NCBI GenBank assembly: GCA_016716605.1
Contig: JADJWA010000001.1
Location: 1,426,001-1,490,000 of the forward strand
DNA from: Flavobacteriales bacterium
GTDB taxonomy: Bacteria > Bacteroidota > Bacteroidia > Flavobacteriales_F > PHOS-HE28
Direction of reading: 5' to 3'
Length of the DNA stretch: 64,000 nt
The notes below the pieces were generated by a model. The model searched no databases, was not told the DNA's origin, and saw nothing but the letters and a program-made list of their open reading frames with translations. Below are positions 17,381 through 26,163 of the stretch, piece by piece. Numbering within the stretch: position 1 is the first letter of the stretch; every line of letters begins with the position of its first letter. Made by a program: the position numbers and the translations under genes.

Positions 17381-18034
17381 ATGCGCACCCTCCTGATCCT
17401 CGCCCTGGCGGCGCTCCTGGCCGGCGATGCCGCCGCGCAACGAATCGCCTTCGTGAACACCAAGTACATCCTGGACCAGATGCCCGAGTACGAGACGGCG
17501 CAGAAGGAGCTTGACCGCTTGAGCAAGCAATGGCAGGAGGAGATCGATGAGCGGCACCAGACCATCAAGCGCCTGCGCGACGCGTACAACGCGGAGATGA
17601 TCCTGCTCACCGAGGAGATGCGTCGCACGCGGCTCGAAGAGATCGAGAACAAGGACCGCGATGCCCGCGACCTGCAGAAGCGGCGCTTCGGCCCGCAGGG
17701 CGATCTCTTCAAGAAAAGGCAGGAGCTGATCCAGCCGATCCAGGAGCGCGTCTATAATGCGGTCAAGGAGGTGGCCGGTACCAGCTACGTGGCCGTGTTC
17801 GACCTCAGCGGGCAGAACGGCGGCAACCTGCTCTTCGCCAGTGACAAGTTCGACAAGAGCGACCAGGTGCTGAAGAAGCTCGGCATCCGCCCCAAGCGCG
17901 ATGGCGGCGGCAAGGACGAGGAGTTCGGAAAGGACCCGGAAGAGAACAAGGACGACAGCAAGGACGAAGGACAGCCCCAGGAGCAGCCGCGTGACGGAGG
18001 CGATGGCGGACGCGATCAGAAACCACCCCGATAG
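17381..18034 (+). CDS. OmpH/Skp-family periplasmic chaperone (long form)
   Basis: 217 residues. After the signal peptide ('LLILALAALLAGDAAAQ') comes the Skp pattern: a short beta segment 'RIAFVNTKYILDQMPEY', a long coiled coil (about residues 45-115) and the returning strand 'SYVAVFDLSGQNGGNLLF'. Skp proteins hold unfolded outer-membrane proteins for BamA. The last ~35 residues are a highly charged Gly/Asp/Lys tail ('GGGKDEEFGKDPEENKDDSK'), which the second copy lacks. The start is ATG 17381; the in-frame extension from 17339 overlaps bamA. Confidence 0.9.
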   Translation: MRTLLILALAALLAGDAAAQRIAFVNTKYILDQMPEYETAQKELDRLSKQWQEEIDERHQTIKRLRDAYNAEMILLTEEMRRTRLEEIENKDRDARDLQKRRFGPQGDLFKKRQELIQPIQERVYNAVKEVAGTSYVAVFDLSGQNGGNLLFASDKFDKSDQVLKKLGIRPKRDGGGKDEEFGKDPEENKDDSKDEGQPQEQPRDGGDGGRDQKPPR

Positions 18035-18046
18035 ACGGACACGACC

Positions 18047-18565
18047 ATGAACATCAAGCAACTCGGACTTTCACTCGCACTGCTCCTTTGCGGCGCGCAA
18101 GCAGCAATCGCTCAATCCGCCAAGCTCGGCCACATCGACCGCCAGCGCCTATTGCTCACCCTGCCCGAGCGCAAGGGCGCTGAGGAGAAGATGCAGGCCT
18201 TCGCCAAGACGCTCGATGAGCGCCTGAAGGCCATGGGCGCCGAATACCAGGCCAAGGTGGCCGATGCGCAGGCACGCTCGGAGGCCATGACGCAGACCGA
18301 GAAGGAGATGATCGTGCGCGAGATCAACGAATTGGAGCAGCGCATCCAGGCCGCTCAGGAGAAGGCGCAAGAGGACCTCGCCAAGCAGGAGGAGGAACTG
18401 CTCAAGCCCATGATCGAGAAGACCAATCAGGCCATCAAGGATGTGGCCGATGAGAAGGGCTTCACCTACATCTTCGATACCAGCACCGGCATGGTGATCT
18501 ACTTCGAGAAGGGCGAGGACATCATGCCCTTGGTGAAGGCCAAGCTCGGCATCACAACGCCATAA
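18047..18565 (+). CDS. OmpH/Skp-family periplasmic chaperone (short form)
   Basis: 172 residues: signal peptide ('LALLLCGAQAAIAQ'), 'KLGHIDRQRLLLTLPE', a long Ala/Glu/Lys coiled coil ('EKAQEDLAKQEEELLKP') and the C-terminal 'GFTYIFDTSTGMVIYF' strand. It lies 12 bases downstream of the longer paralogue, the usual tandem ompH arrangement after bamA in Bacteroidota. Presumed role: a tentacle-like holdase delivering barrel proteins to BamA. Confidence 0.93.
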   Translation: MNIKQLGLSLALLLCGAQAAIAQSAKLGHIDRQRLLLTLPERKGAEEKMQAFAKTLDERLKAMGAEYQAKVADAQARSEAMTQTEKEMIVREINELEQRIQAAQEKAQEDLAKQEEELLKPMIEKTNQAIKDVADEKGFTYIFDTSTGMVIYFEKGEDIMPLVKAKLGITTP

Positions 18566-18577
18566 GCACCAGGCGCC

Positions 18578-19399
18578 GTGGACGCGCGACCGATCGGCAT
18601 CTTCGATTCCGGCATCGGCGGGCTCACGGTGATGACGGCCATCCGGCAGGCGCTCCCCCGGGAGCGCCTGCTCTATTTCGGCGACAACGCGCATATGCCA
18701 TACGGCGCCCGCTCGCTCGATGAGGTGCGCGATTTCAGCTTGTCCATTTGCGGCGCGCTGATCGCCCAAGGCTGCAAACTGATCGTGATCGCGTGCAATA
18801 CGGCGAGCGCGGCCGCGCTGAAAGAGGCCCGTGCGCGCTGGCCCGATTTCCCCTTCGTGGGCATGGAGCCGGCGGTGAAGCCCGCCGCAGAGCAAACGCA
18901 CAGCGGTGTAGTGGGCGTGATCGCCACGGTGGCAACGTTCCAGAGCGTCCTATACGCGTCGGTGGTGGAGCGCTTCTCGCAGGGCGTAGAGGTGCTGCAT
19001 CAGCCCTGCCCCGGATTGGTGAAGCAGATCGAGGCTGGGGAACTGGACACGCCGCGCACCGAGCAGATGCTGCGCGGCTGGTTGGAGCCGATGCTCGCGA
19101 AAGGCATCGACGCGCTCGTGCTCGGCTGCACGCACTATCCCATCGTGAGGCCGATGATCGAGCGCATCGTTGGCCCAGGGGTGCGCGTGATCGATCCTGC
19201 CCCTGCGGTAACCAGGCAAGTGGCACGCGTGCTCGGCGAGCGCGGGCTGCTTGCCGAGGCGGCTGCCGGTGGCGGCACGCGCGTATGCACGAGCGGTGAT
19301 ACCACGGCGTTCTCCGGGATGATGGCGCGCATGGGCATGCCATCAACGTCCGTGGAGCAGGCCGTCTGGACCAACGGGGGACTGGTGCTCCCGGGCTGA
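18578..19399 (+). CDS. murI: Glutamate racemase
   Basis: 273 residues; converts L-glutamate to D-glutamate for peptidoglycan. The two catalytic cysteines are visible: Cys73 in 'VIACNTASA' and Cys184 in 'LVLGCTHYP'. 'GIFDSGIGGLTV' (Asp10, Ser11) and 'YFGDNAHMPYG' form the rest of the pocket. The start is GTG 18578, 12 bases after the ompH stop, which puts murI last in the bamA block as in other Flavobacteriales. It converges with the kinase gene ending at 19415, with only 15 bases between. Confidence 0.96.
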   Translation: MDARPIGIFDSGIGGLTVMTAIRQALPRERLLYFGDNAHMPYGARSLDEVRDFSLSICGALIAQGCKLIVIACNTASAAALKEARARWPDFPFVGMEPAVKPAAEQTHSGVVGVIATVATFQSVLYASVVERFSQGVEVLHQPCPGLVKQIEAGELDTPRTEQMLRGWLEPMLAKGIDALVLGCTHYPIVRPMIERIVGPGVRVIDPAPAVTRQVARVLGERGLLAEAAAGGGTRVCTSGDTTAFSGMMARMGMPSTSVEQAVWTNGGLVLPG

Positions 19400-19414
19400 T
19401 CGAACAGGGACTGC

Positions 19415-20170
19415 TCAGCGCTTCTTCGCCACGGCCCTGCCTGCCGCAGCGGGTTTGACCGCTGCCGCGGGCTTCGTGCCGTTCTTGCTGGGCAATGGCT
19501 TCAGTGTGCCCTTCTTCAGCGGCTTCATCTCCGCCTTGGCGGCCGGCTTCTCCATGGGGAAGAGGCCATGGACCTCCGCATCGATCCGGTTGATGATCCG
19601 GCCGAGGTCCTCCGGATCGGTGTGGAACGCATTGTCCTCCACATCGATCACCAGCAATTTGCCCTTGTCATACTTCTCGATCCATGCATCGTAGCGCTCA
19701 TTGAGGCGCTTGAGGTAATCGATGCTGATGCTGGCCTCGTAATCGCGGCCCCGTTCGGCGATCTGCTTCACGAGCTTCTCCACAGGAGCCTGGAGGAAGA
19801 TGAGCAGGTCGGGCGGCTGGATCGCATTCTCCATGTTCCGGAAGAGGCGATGGTAGTTCTCGAAGTCGCGCGTGGTCATCAGGCCCATCGCGTGCAGGTT
19901 GGGCGCGAAGATGTAGGCGTCCTCATAGATGGTGCGGTCCTGTATCACATTGCGGCCGCTGCTGCGGATCTCGAGCAGCTGCTCGAAGCGCGAGTTGAGG
20001 AAGAAGATCTGGAGGTTGAAGCTCCAGCGCTGCATGTCCTTGTAGAAGTCGAAGAGGTAGGGGTTGTTGTCCACGGCCTCTTGCAGTTGCTCCCATTTGT
20101 AGTGCTTGGCCAGCAGCTGCGTGAGCGTGGTCTTGCCGGAGCCGATGTTGCCTGCGATGGCGATGTGCAT
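19415..20170 (-). CDS. Deoxynucleoside kinase
   Basis: 251 residues. It phosphorylates deoxynucleosides (salvage); the substrate, deoxyadenosine or deoxyguanosine versus others, cannot be fixed by eye. The P-loop 'GNIGSGKTTLTQLL' is at residues 7-20, 'NPYLFDFYKDMQRWSF' follows, and 'VIQDRTIYEDAYIFA' carries the ERS/DR-like catalytic motif; 'LLIFLQAPVEKLVKQIAERG' leads into the lid. After about residue 205 there is an unusual Lys/Pro/Ala-rich tail ('PAAAVKPAAAGRAVAKKR') not needed for the fold. The start is ATG 20170 ('MHIAIAGN'), where the kinase fold begins. Confidence 0.9.
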   Translation of the reverse strand: MHIAIAGNIGSGKTTLTQLLAKHYKWEQLQEAVDNNPYLFDFYKDMQRWSFNLQIFFLNSRFEQLLEIRSSGRNVIQDRTIYEDAYIFAPNLHAMGLMTTRDFENYHRLFRNMENAIQPPDLLIFLQAPVEKLVKQIAERGRDYEASISIDYLKRLNERYDAWIEKYDKGKLLVIDVEDNAFHTDPEDLGRIINRIDAEVHGLFPMEKPAAKAEMKPLKKGTLKPLPSKNGTKPAAAVKPAAAGRAVAKKR

Positions 20171-20182
20171 GGGCGTGATGCA

Positions 20183-20248
20183 GGTTGAGGGTTGAGAAGG
20201 TCGGCCGCCTCGGCGAAGCGCTTCGGCGCGTTGAATGGTTGAGGGTTG
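20183..20248. repeat. Short repeat pair around a 12-bp palindrome
   Basis: GGTTGAGGGTTG occurs at 20183-20194 and again at 20237-20248, flanking the perfect palindrome CGAAGCGCTTCG (20214-20225). It lies in the 153-base gap upstream of the kinase gene. The inverse of the 11-mer GTTGAGGGTTG also occurs at 63784-63794. Confidence 0.45.
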
Positions 20249-20323
20249 TTGCGGGCCGCTCAACGGCTGGCGAAGTTATCCGCGCGCCGCACCCGGCGCC
20301 TGATCGTGGAAAACTCGTGGAGG

Positions 20324-21118
20324 CTACTTCGGCCTTACGCTGATGCCGCGCTTGGTGAGCAGGTAGATGCAGCCGCGATCCACGCGCGCATCACGGATCG
20401 GACCTTCAGCATCGGCGGGCAGCGCGATGGGCTGTTGGGTGAAGGAGCGCATGTCGTACACGCTGAGCGTGCCGTCAGCGAAGCTCCACAGCGCTTGTCC
20501 GCGCACCATGAAGCTGCTTGCTCCGGTGATGGGGATGGTGCGCATCCAGGTGCCGAAGAGGTCGAAGACATGGATGCCGTTGCGCGGGTCCATCACATAG
20601 AGGCGGCTCTCGTGCTCGAGCATGCGCGTGGGCGCGATCGCGAAGCCCAGCAGTTGGTCGAGGCGCCCGGTATTGGCCAGCGGGCGGAGCTGGGCATCCA
20701 CGCGCAGCAGCGCCATCTCGCGCTGGTCGAAGAGCCAGAAGCCGTTCTGCACGCTCACGCAGGCGAGCACGGCCTGCGGGAAGCCCACGCGCGGCAGGTT
20801 GATCACATCGCCCTGCAAGGCCAGGGTATTGTCGAGCACGGCGAGCTGGCCCTGCTCGGGTGCATGCACCATGGGCTTCAGGGAATAGAACGCATCGATG
20901 GTGCCGATGCGGCCGAGGGTCTTCACGCTGTTGCGCAGCCAGGAGCGGCCCTTGGCGTCGAACAGCACGAGCTCATCGCCTTGCAGCGCATACACGTACC
21001 CGAGCTCATCGGTTGTGAAGGTGGCGAAGGCGCCTTCGATGTCGTAGGAGGGCAGCGAGGGCTGGGCCTTCAGCGCGTGCGCAAAGGGGATCAACAGCAG
21101 CAGCGCTCGAAGGGTCAT
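20324..21118 (-). CDS. Exported protein of unknown function, propeller-like
   Basis: 264 residues. A signal peptide ('ALLLLIPFAHALKAQ') is followed by a chain of short repeats of the type 'GYVYALQGDELVLFDAKG', 'NGFWLFDQREMALLRVDA', 'RLYVMDPRNGIHVFDLFG' and 'QALWSFADGTLSVYDMRS', which look like blades of a beta-propeller. I do not recognise a named family. ATG 21118 overlaps the stop of the GH3 gene (ATGA), so translation is probably coupled and the two proteins share a transcript. Whether they share a role is not shown. Confidence 0.75.
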   Translation of the reverse strand: MTLRALLLLIPFAHALKAQPSLPSYDIEGAFATFTTDELGYVYALQGDELVLFDAKGRSWLRNSVKTLGRIGTIDAFYSLKPMVHAPEQGQLAVLDNTLALQGDVINLPRVGFPQAVLACVSVQNGFWLFDQREMALLRVDAQLRPLANTGRLDQLLGFAIAPTRMLEHESRLYVMDPRNGIHVFDLFGTWMRTIPITGASSFMVRGQALWSFADGTLSVYDMRSFTQQPIALPADAEGPIRDARVDRGCIYLLTKRGISVRPK

Positions 21119-22626
21119 GCGTGCACGGGGGCGAGGATCGATTCGATCAGTGCGCGGTCGTTGCACAGGCGGGGCACCTTGTTCTGCCCGCCGAGCTTGC
21201 CGCGCTCGCGCATCCATGCATGGTACGTGCCAACCGGCAAGGCGTGCACCAGGGGCCTTCGCAGGGCCATGTCCCCGCGGCGCTTGGCGTCGTAGTCGCT
21301 GTTGAGCGCGCGCATGGCCTGGTCGAGGGCGTCGGTGAATCGGCCGAGGTCATCCGGATCGCGCGCGAACTCAATGGCCCATTCGTGCCCGCCGCGCGCA
21401 TCGCTGCCCATGAACACCGGCGCAGCCGTGTACTCGCTCACTACGGCGCCGGTCGCCTGGCAGGCGGCCTCGATGCCGCGATCGGCGTTATCGACGATGA
21501 GCTCTTCGCCGAAGGCATTGATGAAGCTCCTGGTGCGTCCGCTCACCTGCAACCGGTACGGCTTCACGCTGGTGAAGCGCACGGTATCGCCGGGCATGTA
21601 GCGCCACAGCCCGCCGTTGGTGCTGATCACGAGGGCGTAGCTCACATCGGGCTCCACTTCATTCAGCAGCAGCGTGCGCGGGCGGGCTGCAGCGATCTCG
21701 TCTAGCGCCATGAACTCGTAGAAGATGCCGTAGTCGAGCATGAGCAGCATGTCGTCGGCGCCGCGGCGGTCCTGCACGGCGAAGAAGCCCTCGCTGGCGT
21801 TGTAGCTCTCGATGTAGTTCATGTGCGGCGAGCGGATCAGGTCCTGGTACCGCTCGCGGTAGGGCCTGAAGCTCACGCCGCCGTGCATGAAGAGCTCGAG
21901 GTTGGGCCACACCTGCAAGATGTCACGCTTGCCGGTGAGCTCCAGGATGCGGTGCAGCAACACGAGGGTCCAGCTGGGCACACCCGCGATGCAGCGCACA
22001 TCCTCTCGCATGGTCTCCCGCGCCATGCGCTCGATCTTCTCCTCCCAATTCTCCATCAGGGCGGTCTCGATCACGGGTGTGCGCCGCACCTCCACCCATA
22101 CCGGCAGGTTGCGGATGATGATGGCGCTGAGGTCGCCGGTGTAGGCATCGGCGCGCAAGTGCTCGATGGCGCTGCTGCCGCCCACCACCAGGCTCATGCC
22201 CTGATAGAGCTTGCTCTCCGGACGCTGCTGGTAGTGCAGCGCGATCAGGTCCTTGCCGCCCTTGTAATGGCATTCCTCCAGGGCCTCACGGCTCACGGGG
22301 ATGTACTTGCTGCGGTCGCTGGTGGTGCCGCTGCTCTTGGCGAACCACTTCATGTCCGTTGGCCAGAGCAGGTTCTGCTCGCCCTTGCGCAGGCGGGCCA
22401 CGTAGGGCTTCACGGATTCGTAGTCCTGGATGGGCACGCGCTCCCGGTACTCATCCACGGTGGTGATGGAGCCGTAGTCGTGTTGCCTTCCCCATTCGGT
22501 GTAGCGCGCCATGCGCAGCAGCGAGTGGAACTGCTCGAGCTGGGCCAGGTGCGGATGATCACGGAACAGCTCGATCTGCTGCAGCCGTTTCTTGATGAGG
22601 AATCCGAACAGCGCGTTCAGGGGCAT
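21115..22626 (-). CDS. GH3-family acyl-adenylate-forming protein
   Basis: 503 residues of the GH3 family (acyl acid-amido synthetase fold, named after plant auxin-conjugating enzymes; the bacterial substrate is unknown). The ATP-binding motif 1 'WFAKSSGTTSDRSKYIPVS' is clear, motif 2 appears as 'ESYNASEGFFAVQD', and motif 3 as 'LWRYMPGDTVRFT'. 'GRTRSFINAFGEEL' marks the hinge to the C-terminal domain. Such genes are widespread in Bacteroidota. The start is ATG 22626 ('MPLNALFGFLIKKRLQQIE'), the usual N-terminus. It is divergent from the DUF2797 gene, with 44 bases between them. Confidence 0.9.
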   Translation of the reverse strand: MPLNALFGFLIKKRLQQIELFRDHPHLAQLEQFHSLLRMARYTEWGRQHDYGSITTVDEYRERVPIQDYESVKPYVARLRKGEQNLLWPTDMKWFAKSSGTTSDRSKYIPVSREALEECHYKGGKDLIALHYQQRPESKLYQGMSLVVGGSSAIEHLRADAYTGDLSAIIIRNLPVWVEVRRTPVIETALMENWEEKIERMARETMREDVRCIAGVPSWTLVLLHRILELTGKRDILQVWPNLELFMHGGVSFRPYRERYQDLIRSPHMNYIESYNASEGFFAVQDRRGADDMLLMLDYGIFYEFMALDEIAAARPRTLLLNEVEPDVSYALVISTNGGLWRYMPGDTVRFTSVKPYRLQVSGRTRSFINAFGEELIVDNADRGIEAACQATGAVVSEYTAAPVFMGSDARGGHEWAIEFARDPDDLGRFTDALDQAMRALNSDYDAKRRGDMALRRPLVHALPVGTYHAWMRERGKLGGQNKVPRLCNDRALIESILAPVHA

Positions 22627-22641
22627 GGTGGGGGAGGCGCC

Positions 22642-22660
22642 TATCTTCCGCCGAAATGTA
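22642..22660. promoter_or_regulatory. Back-to-back candidate -7 boxes between GH3 and DUF2797
   Basis: Plus-strand TATCTTCC (22642-22649) faces the DUF2797 gene, and minus-strand TACATTTC (22660-22653) faces GH3, 26 bases before its ATG. Each matches TAnnTTTG at all but one or two positions. The two boxes lie inside the 44-base divergent gap. Confidence 0.3.
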
Positions 22661-22670
22661 GTCGCCGCCG

Positions 22671-23471
22671 ATGGATGATGGACAGCCTCTGCTGAAGATG
22701 CGCTCCGCACTGGCGCCCGATGGCACCGTGCGCTACGCCTTGCCCTTCGACCCGCCGATCGATCTGAGCGCTCTGGTTGGACAACCGTTGACCCTGCGCG
22801 CCACGGGCGTGCTGAGCTGCGTGAGCTGCGGCAAGCGCGTGAAGAAGCTCTTCCAGCAGGGCTTTTGCTACCCGTGCCTGGTGAGCGCTCCGGAGGCCGC
22901 GGAGTGCATCGTGCATCCCGAGCTGTGCCGCGCGCACCTCGGCGAGGGCCGTGATCCGCAATGGGAGCAGGACCATCACAACACCGAGCATGTGGTCTAT
23001 CTGAGCTTCACCGGCAATGTGAAGGTGGGCGTCACGCGCGCCACCCAAGTGCCCACGCGGTGGATCGATCAAGGCGCGGTAGCGGCGCTGGAGATCGCCC
23101 GTGTTCCTTACCGCCAGCTCGCCGGCCTCATCGAGGTTGACCTCAAGCGCATTTTCGCTGATAAGACCAACTGGCGCGCGATGCTGAAGGAGGTGAAGCC
23201 CGATGACAGTGCATTGCGGGCCGCACGAGCGCAGGCTATCGGCGCTTTGCGCGCCGATCTGCAGGAGCACTTGCTGCACGATTCGGAGCCGCAGGCGATC
23301 CACTACCCGGTGCTCGCTTATCCGCCGAAGGTCACAAGCCTATCCTTCGAGAAGCAGCCGGTGATCGGCGGCACCCTCATGGGCATCAAGGGCCAGTACC
23401 TGCTCTGGGAGGATGGCCGTGTGGTGAACATCCGCAACCAGAGCGGGGTGCATGTGGTTGTTGAAAGTTGA
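22671..23471 (+). CDS. DUF2797 family protein
   Basis: 266 residues. Diagnostic features are a Cys-rich knuckle ('CVSCGKRVKKLFQQGFCYPC', then 'ECIVHPELCRAHLG') resembling a zinc site, then 'HVVYLSFTGNVKVGVTRATQ' and 'PTRWIDQGAVAALEIARVPY', which resemble a GIY-YIG-type fold, and a C-terminal 'LMGIKGQYLLWEDGRVVNIR'. The function of the family is unknown. It is soluble, with no signal peptide. It converges with sppA. Confidence 0.85.
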   Translation: MDDGQPLLKMRSALAPDGTVRYALPFDPPIDLSALVGQPLTLRATGVLSCVSCGKRVKKLFQQGFCYPCLVSAPEAAECIVHPELCRAHLGEGRDPQWEQDHHNTEHVVYLSFTGNVKVGVTRATQVPTRWIDQGAVAALEIARVPYRQLAGLIEVDLKRIFADKTNWRAMLKEVKPDDSALRAARAQAIGALRADLQEHLLHDSEPQAIHYPVLAYPPKVTSLSFEKQPVIGGTLMGIKGQYLLWEDGRVVNIRNQSGVHVVVES

Positions 23472-23549
23472 GGCACGACCGTAACCATCGAACGGGCCCC
23501 GCGTTACAGCACCCGGGTTTTGGTTAGATCAGGCAACTGATCACAAAGG

Positions 23550-23589
23550 GCAAGCGGGCGGTCGCCATACGGCGGCCGCCCGTGCTTGC
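23550..23589. terminator. Bidirectional hairpin between DUF2797 and sppA
   Basis: GCAAGC-GGGCGG-TCGCC pairs with GGCGGCCGCCCGTGCTTGC (two-base bulge and one mismatch) around an ATAC loop. It sits in the 130-base gap between two convergent genes and is GC-rich enough to stop both. Confidence 0.6.
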
Positions 23590-23601
23590 ATTCACCTGTA
23601 G

Positions 23602-25392
23602 CTATTGGATGATCAGGTCGTAGGGCATGCGGGCCAGGATGCCGGTCTGCTCCTTGGCTTCGCGTGCGCGCTGATACTCCTTCAAGAGCTTGGCATCTTC
23701 GCCGAGGTACTCGCGCGCCACCCAGGCCTTGGTCTCGGTGTTGAGGTCCTTCAGCAATTTCTTCAGGAAGTCCTCCTGTTCGGGCAGATCCACCTTGAGG
23801 TAGTCGCTGATCCCGGCCAGCGTGGCGGCGGCACGAATGGCATCCTCCAAGCCGCCGAGCTCGTCCACCAATCCGCGCTCCTTGGCGTCGGCGCCGGTCC
23901 ATACGCGGCCCTGACCGATGCTGTCCACTTGAGCGGTGGTGAGCTTGCGGCCCTCGGCCACGCGCTCCACGAAACCATCATAGAAGTCATCGACCCATTG
24001 CTGCATCATGCGCTTCTCGGTCTCGGTCAAGGGTCGGCTCACGGTCATCATGTCGGCGTACTCGTGCGTCTTGGCGCCGTCGAAGGTGATGCCCAGCTTG
24101 TTCTTGAAGAAGCCCTGCATGTTGGGGATGAGGCCGAACACGCCGATGCTGCCGGTGATGGTGGTGGGCTCCGCGTAGATCTTGGTGGCCGGGCAGCTGA
24201 TGTAGTAGCCCCCGCTGGCCGCCACATCGCCCATGCTCACCACCACGGGCTTCGCTTCGGCGGCGAGCTTCACCTCGCGCCAGATCACCTCACTGGCCAG
24301 GCCGCTGCCTCCGGGGCTGTTCACGCGCAGCACGATGGCTTTCACGGCACTGTCCTCGCGCGCCTCGCGGATGGTGGCGGAGAGCGAGGTGCTGCCGATG
24401 CCGTCGTCGCCTTCGCCGCTGGAGATGCCGCCTTCGGCATAGATCACCGCGAGCTTGGTCTTGGCATCGCCTTCCTCCTCCTTCTCATCGTCGGTGCGCA
24501 GGTACTTGCCCAGGCTCACGAAAGCGATGTCCTTCTCCTTGTCGAGGCTCATGCGTTCCTTGATGTCGGCGAGCAGCTCGTCGCGGTACATGAGCGCATC
24601 CACCAGTTTCAGGTCGCGTGCGGCCTCGTCGTCCTTCGCGGCGAAGGTGTTGGCGATGGTATCGAGCTCATTGGCGCTCAGGCCCGTCTTCTCGCTCACG
24701 GCCGAGCGGTGATCGGCCCAGAGCCCGCGCAGGATCAATTCGATCTGCGCACGGTTGGCCGGGCTCATCTCTTCCTCGGTGTACACCTCGCCGAAGCTCT
24801 TGAACTTGTTGTTGCTGCCGCGGATGAACTGCATGTCGATGTCGAGCTTGTCGAAGAGCCCTTTGAGGAACATGTACTCGCTCTGCAGGCCACGGTAGTC
24901 GAGCATGCCCTTGGGCTGCAGGTACACCTGATCGGCGGCGGTGGCCAGGTAGTAGCTGCCCTGGGTGTAGAACTCGGCCCAGGCCACCACGGGCTTGCCG
25001 CTCTCCTTTTTGAACTCCATGATCTTGTTGCGGATCTCGCGCAGTGTGGCGAAGCCGGAGTTCACGCTGGTGAGGTCAAGGAAGATGCCCTCGATCTTCT
25101 CATCGGACTTGGCTTGATCCAAGGCAGCGAGCACCTGGTTTAGGCCGGTCTTCGATTCGCCTTGGAAGGGGCCGAAGTCGAAATCCATCTGCTCGTCGTC
25201 GCCGCGGTCCACGAGCTCGTTGTCGAGCGTGAGCTGCAGCACGGAGCCATCCTTGATCTTGGTGGGCTTGCCCTTGCTGCCCAGGCCGGCGGCCGCAGCG
25301 GCCAGCATGCCGAAGAAGAGGACGATGAGCACCACGCCGATGAGCAGGGTGCCCAGCATGGAGGCGAACATGAATTTGAGGAACTGTCCCAT
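23602..25392 (-). CDS. sppA: Signal peptide peptidase SppA, 67-kDa type
   Basis: 596 residues, the size of the double-domain E. coli enzyme. It degrades cleaved signal peptides in the inner membrane. An N-terminal anchor ('LGTLLIGVVLIVLFFGMLAA') is followed by two tandem ClpP-like domains. The Ser/Lys dyad is intact: Lys198 in 'NNKFKSFGE' (N-terminal domain) and Ser393 in 'MGDVAASGGYYIS' (C-terminal domain). 'LRVNSPGGSGLASEVIW' and 'TITGSIGVFGLIPNM' are further signatures. ATG 25392 precedes the basic anchor. A TATGTTCG box lies at 25420-25427. No partner gene is adjacent. Confidence 0.95.
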   Translation of the reverse strand: MGQFLKFMFASMLGTLLIGVVLIVLFFGMLAAAAAGLGSKGKPTKIKDGSVLQLTLDNELVDRGDDEQMDFDFGPFQGESKTGLNQVLAALDQAKSDEKIEGIFLDLTSVNSGFATLREIRNKIMEFKKESGKPVVAWAEFYTQGSYYLATAADQVYLQPKGMLDYRGLQSEYMFLKGLFDKLDIDMQFIRGSNNKFKSFGEVYTEEEMSPANRAQIELILRGLWADHRSAVSEKTGLSANELDTIANTFAAKDDEAARDLKLVDALMYRDELLADIKERMSLDKEKDIAFVSLGKYLRTDDEKEEEGDAKTKLAVIYAEGGISSGEGDDGIGSTSLSATIREAREDSAVKAIVLRVNSPGGSGLASEVIWREVKLAAEAKPVVVSMGDVAASGGYYISCPATKIYAEPTTITGSIGVFGLIPNMQGFFKNKLGITFDGAKTHEYADMMTVSRPLTETEKRMMQQWVDDFYDGFVERVAEGRKLTTAQVDSIGQGRVWTGADAKERGLVDELGGLEDAIRAAATLAGISDYLKVDLPEQEDFLKKLLKDLNTETKAWVAREYLGEDAKLLKEYQRAREAKEQTGILARMPYDLIIQ

Positions 25393-25419
25393 GGGTGCGC
25401 GATCTTTTTGTTTCGGAGG

Positions 25420-25427
25420 CGAACATA
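25420..25427 (-). promoter_or_regulatory. Candidate -7 box for sppA
   Basis: Minus-strand TATGTTCG, one mismatch to TAnnTTTG, 27 bases upstream of the sppA ATG. No clear -33 box. The rest of the 255-base gap to folK contains only a weak 44-codon frame (25518-25651). Confidence 0.3.
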
Positions 25428-25634
25428 GGCCTGCGCGCGCTCAGCATCCAGGCCGCCTTACACCAGCGGGAGGGAGGGCGGATGGGAGGGCTGGTCGCCT
25501 CGATTCCGCCACCGACATGGGCCGCGATGGCGATCTGGCCGACGCCGAGGTGTTGTACCCGCACAGCAGCTTCGCCTTCTATTCCGATTCCCTGATCGAT
25601 TCGCGCGCCTCGCCATCCGGTCAACCGCCGCCGA

Positions 25635-25642
25635 TAGCTTTG
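25635..25642 (+). promoter_or_regulatory. -7 box directly before folK
   Basis: TAGCTTTG matches TAnnTTTG exactly and ends 5 bases before the folK ATG. A transcript from this box would begin at or next to the start codon. Confidence 0.4.
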
Positions 25643-25647
25643 GCCCG

Positions 25648-26127
25648 ATGACGGTTCCGTATGAGGCTCTGCTGCTTTTGGGCGGAAACATCGGCGAGGT
25701 AAAGGCGACACTCGGTCGGGCCGAGCGCATGATTGAGGCCCGTGCAGGCGCCATCCTGTCGCGCAGCCGCGACCATTGGACCGAGCCTTGGGGTTTCACG
25801 GACGAGCGGCTCTTCCTGAACCGGGCGCTGATCATCGGCACGCAGCACGATCCGCAGCAGTTGATGGCCGCGCTGCTCGGCATCGAGGCCGAACTGGGCC
25901 GCACGCGCGAGCCGCAGGAGCGCTGCACGGCGCGGAGCATCGACATCGACATCCTGCTCATCGGCGATCGGGTCATCGAGGGGCCCGGGCTCATTGTTCC
26001 GCATCCGCGGATGCACGAGCGGGCCTTCGCCTTGGAGCCCGCCGCCGACATCGCGCCGCACTGGGTGCATCCGGTGCTGGGCCGCACGGTGTACCAGCTT
26101 GCCGGGGAGGTCCGGTTCCGCGGCTGA
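25648..26127 (+). CDS. folK: 2-amino-4-hydroxy-6-hydroxymethyldihydropteridine diphosphokinase
   Basis: 159 residues, the standard length. It transfers diphosphate from ATP to hydroxymethyldihydropterin in folate synthesis. Signature pieces are 'LLLLGGNIGEVKATL' (opening strand and loop), 'TEPWGFTDERLFLNRAL', 'LLGIEAELGRTR', 'RSIDIDILLIGD' (the metal-binding Asp pair) and 'IVPHPRMHERAFALEP' (substrate loop). It is monocistronic as far as can be seen: sppA is divergent, and the next gene starts 251 bases later behind a palindrome. Confidence 0.95.
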   Translation: MTVPYEALLLLGGNIGEVKATLGRAERMIEARAGAILSRSRDHWTEPWGFTDERLFLNRALIIGTQHDPQQLMAALLGIEAELGRTREPQERCTARSIDIDILLIGDRVIEGPGLIVPHPRMHERAFALEPAADIAPHWVHPVLGRTVYQLAGEVRFRG

Positions 26128-26143
26128 TCGCCTCCGACCGGTG

Positions 26144-26163
26144 CCTACGGGGAATCCCGTAGG
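26144..26163. terminator. 8-bp palindrome after folK (terminator or operator)
   Basis: CCTACGGG (26144-26151), loop GAAT, CCCGTAGG (26156-26163), 16 bases after the folK stop and followed by GGTTTG. It is short for a terminator; a regulator-binding site for the downstream surface genes is the alternative. Confidence 0.4.

Noticed and set aside
25518..25651. 44-codon frame ending in an ATGA overlap with folK
   Set aside because: Codon use looks coding-like, but it is short, unrecognised and contains the folK -7 box. It could be a gene remnant.
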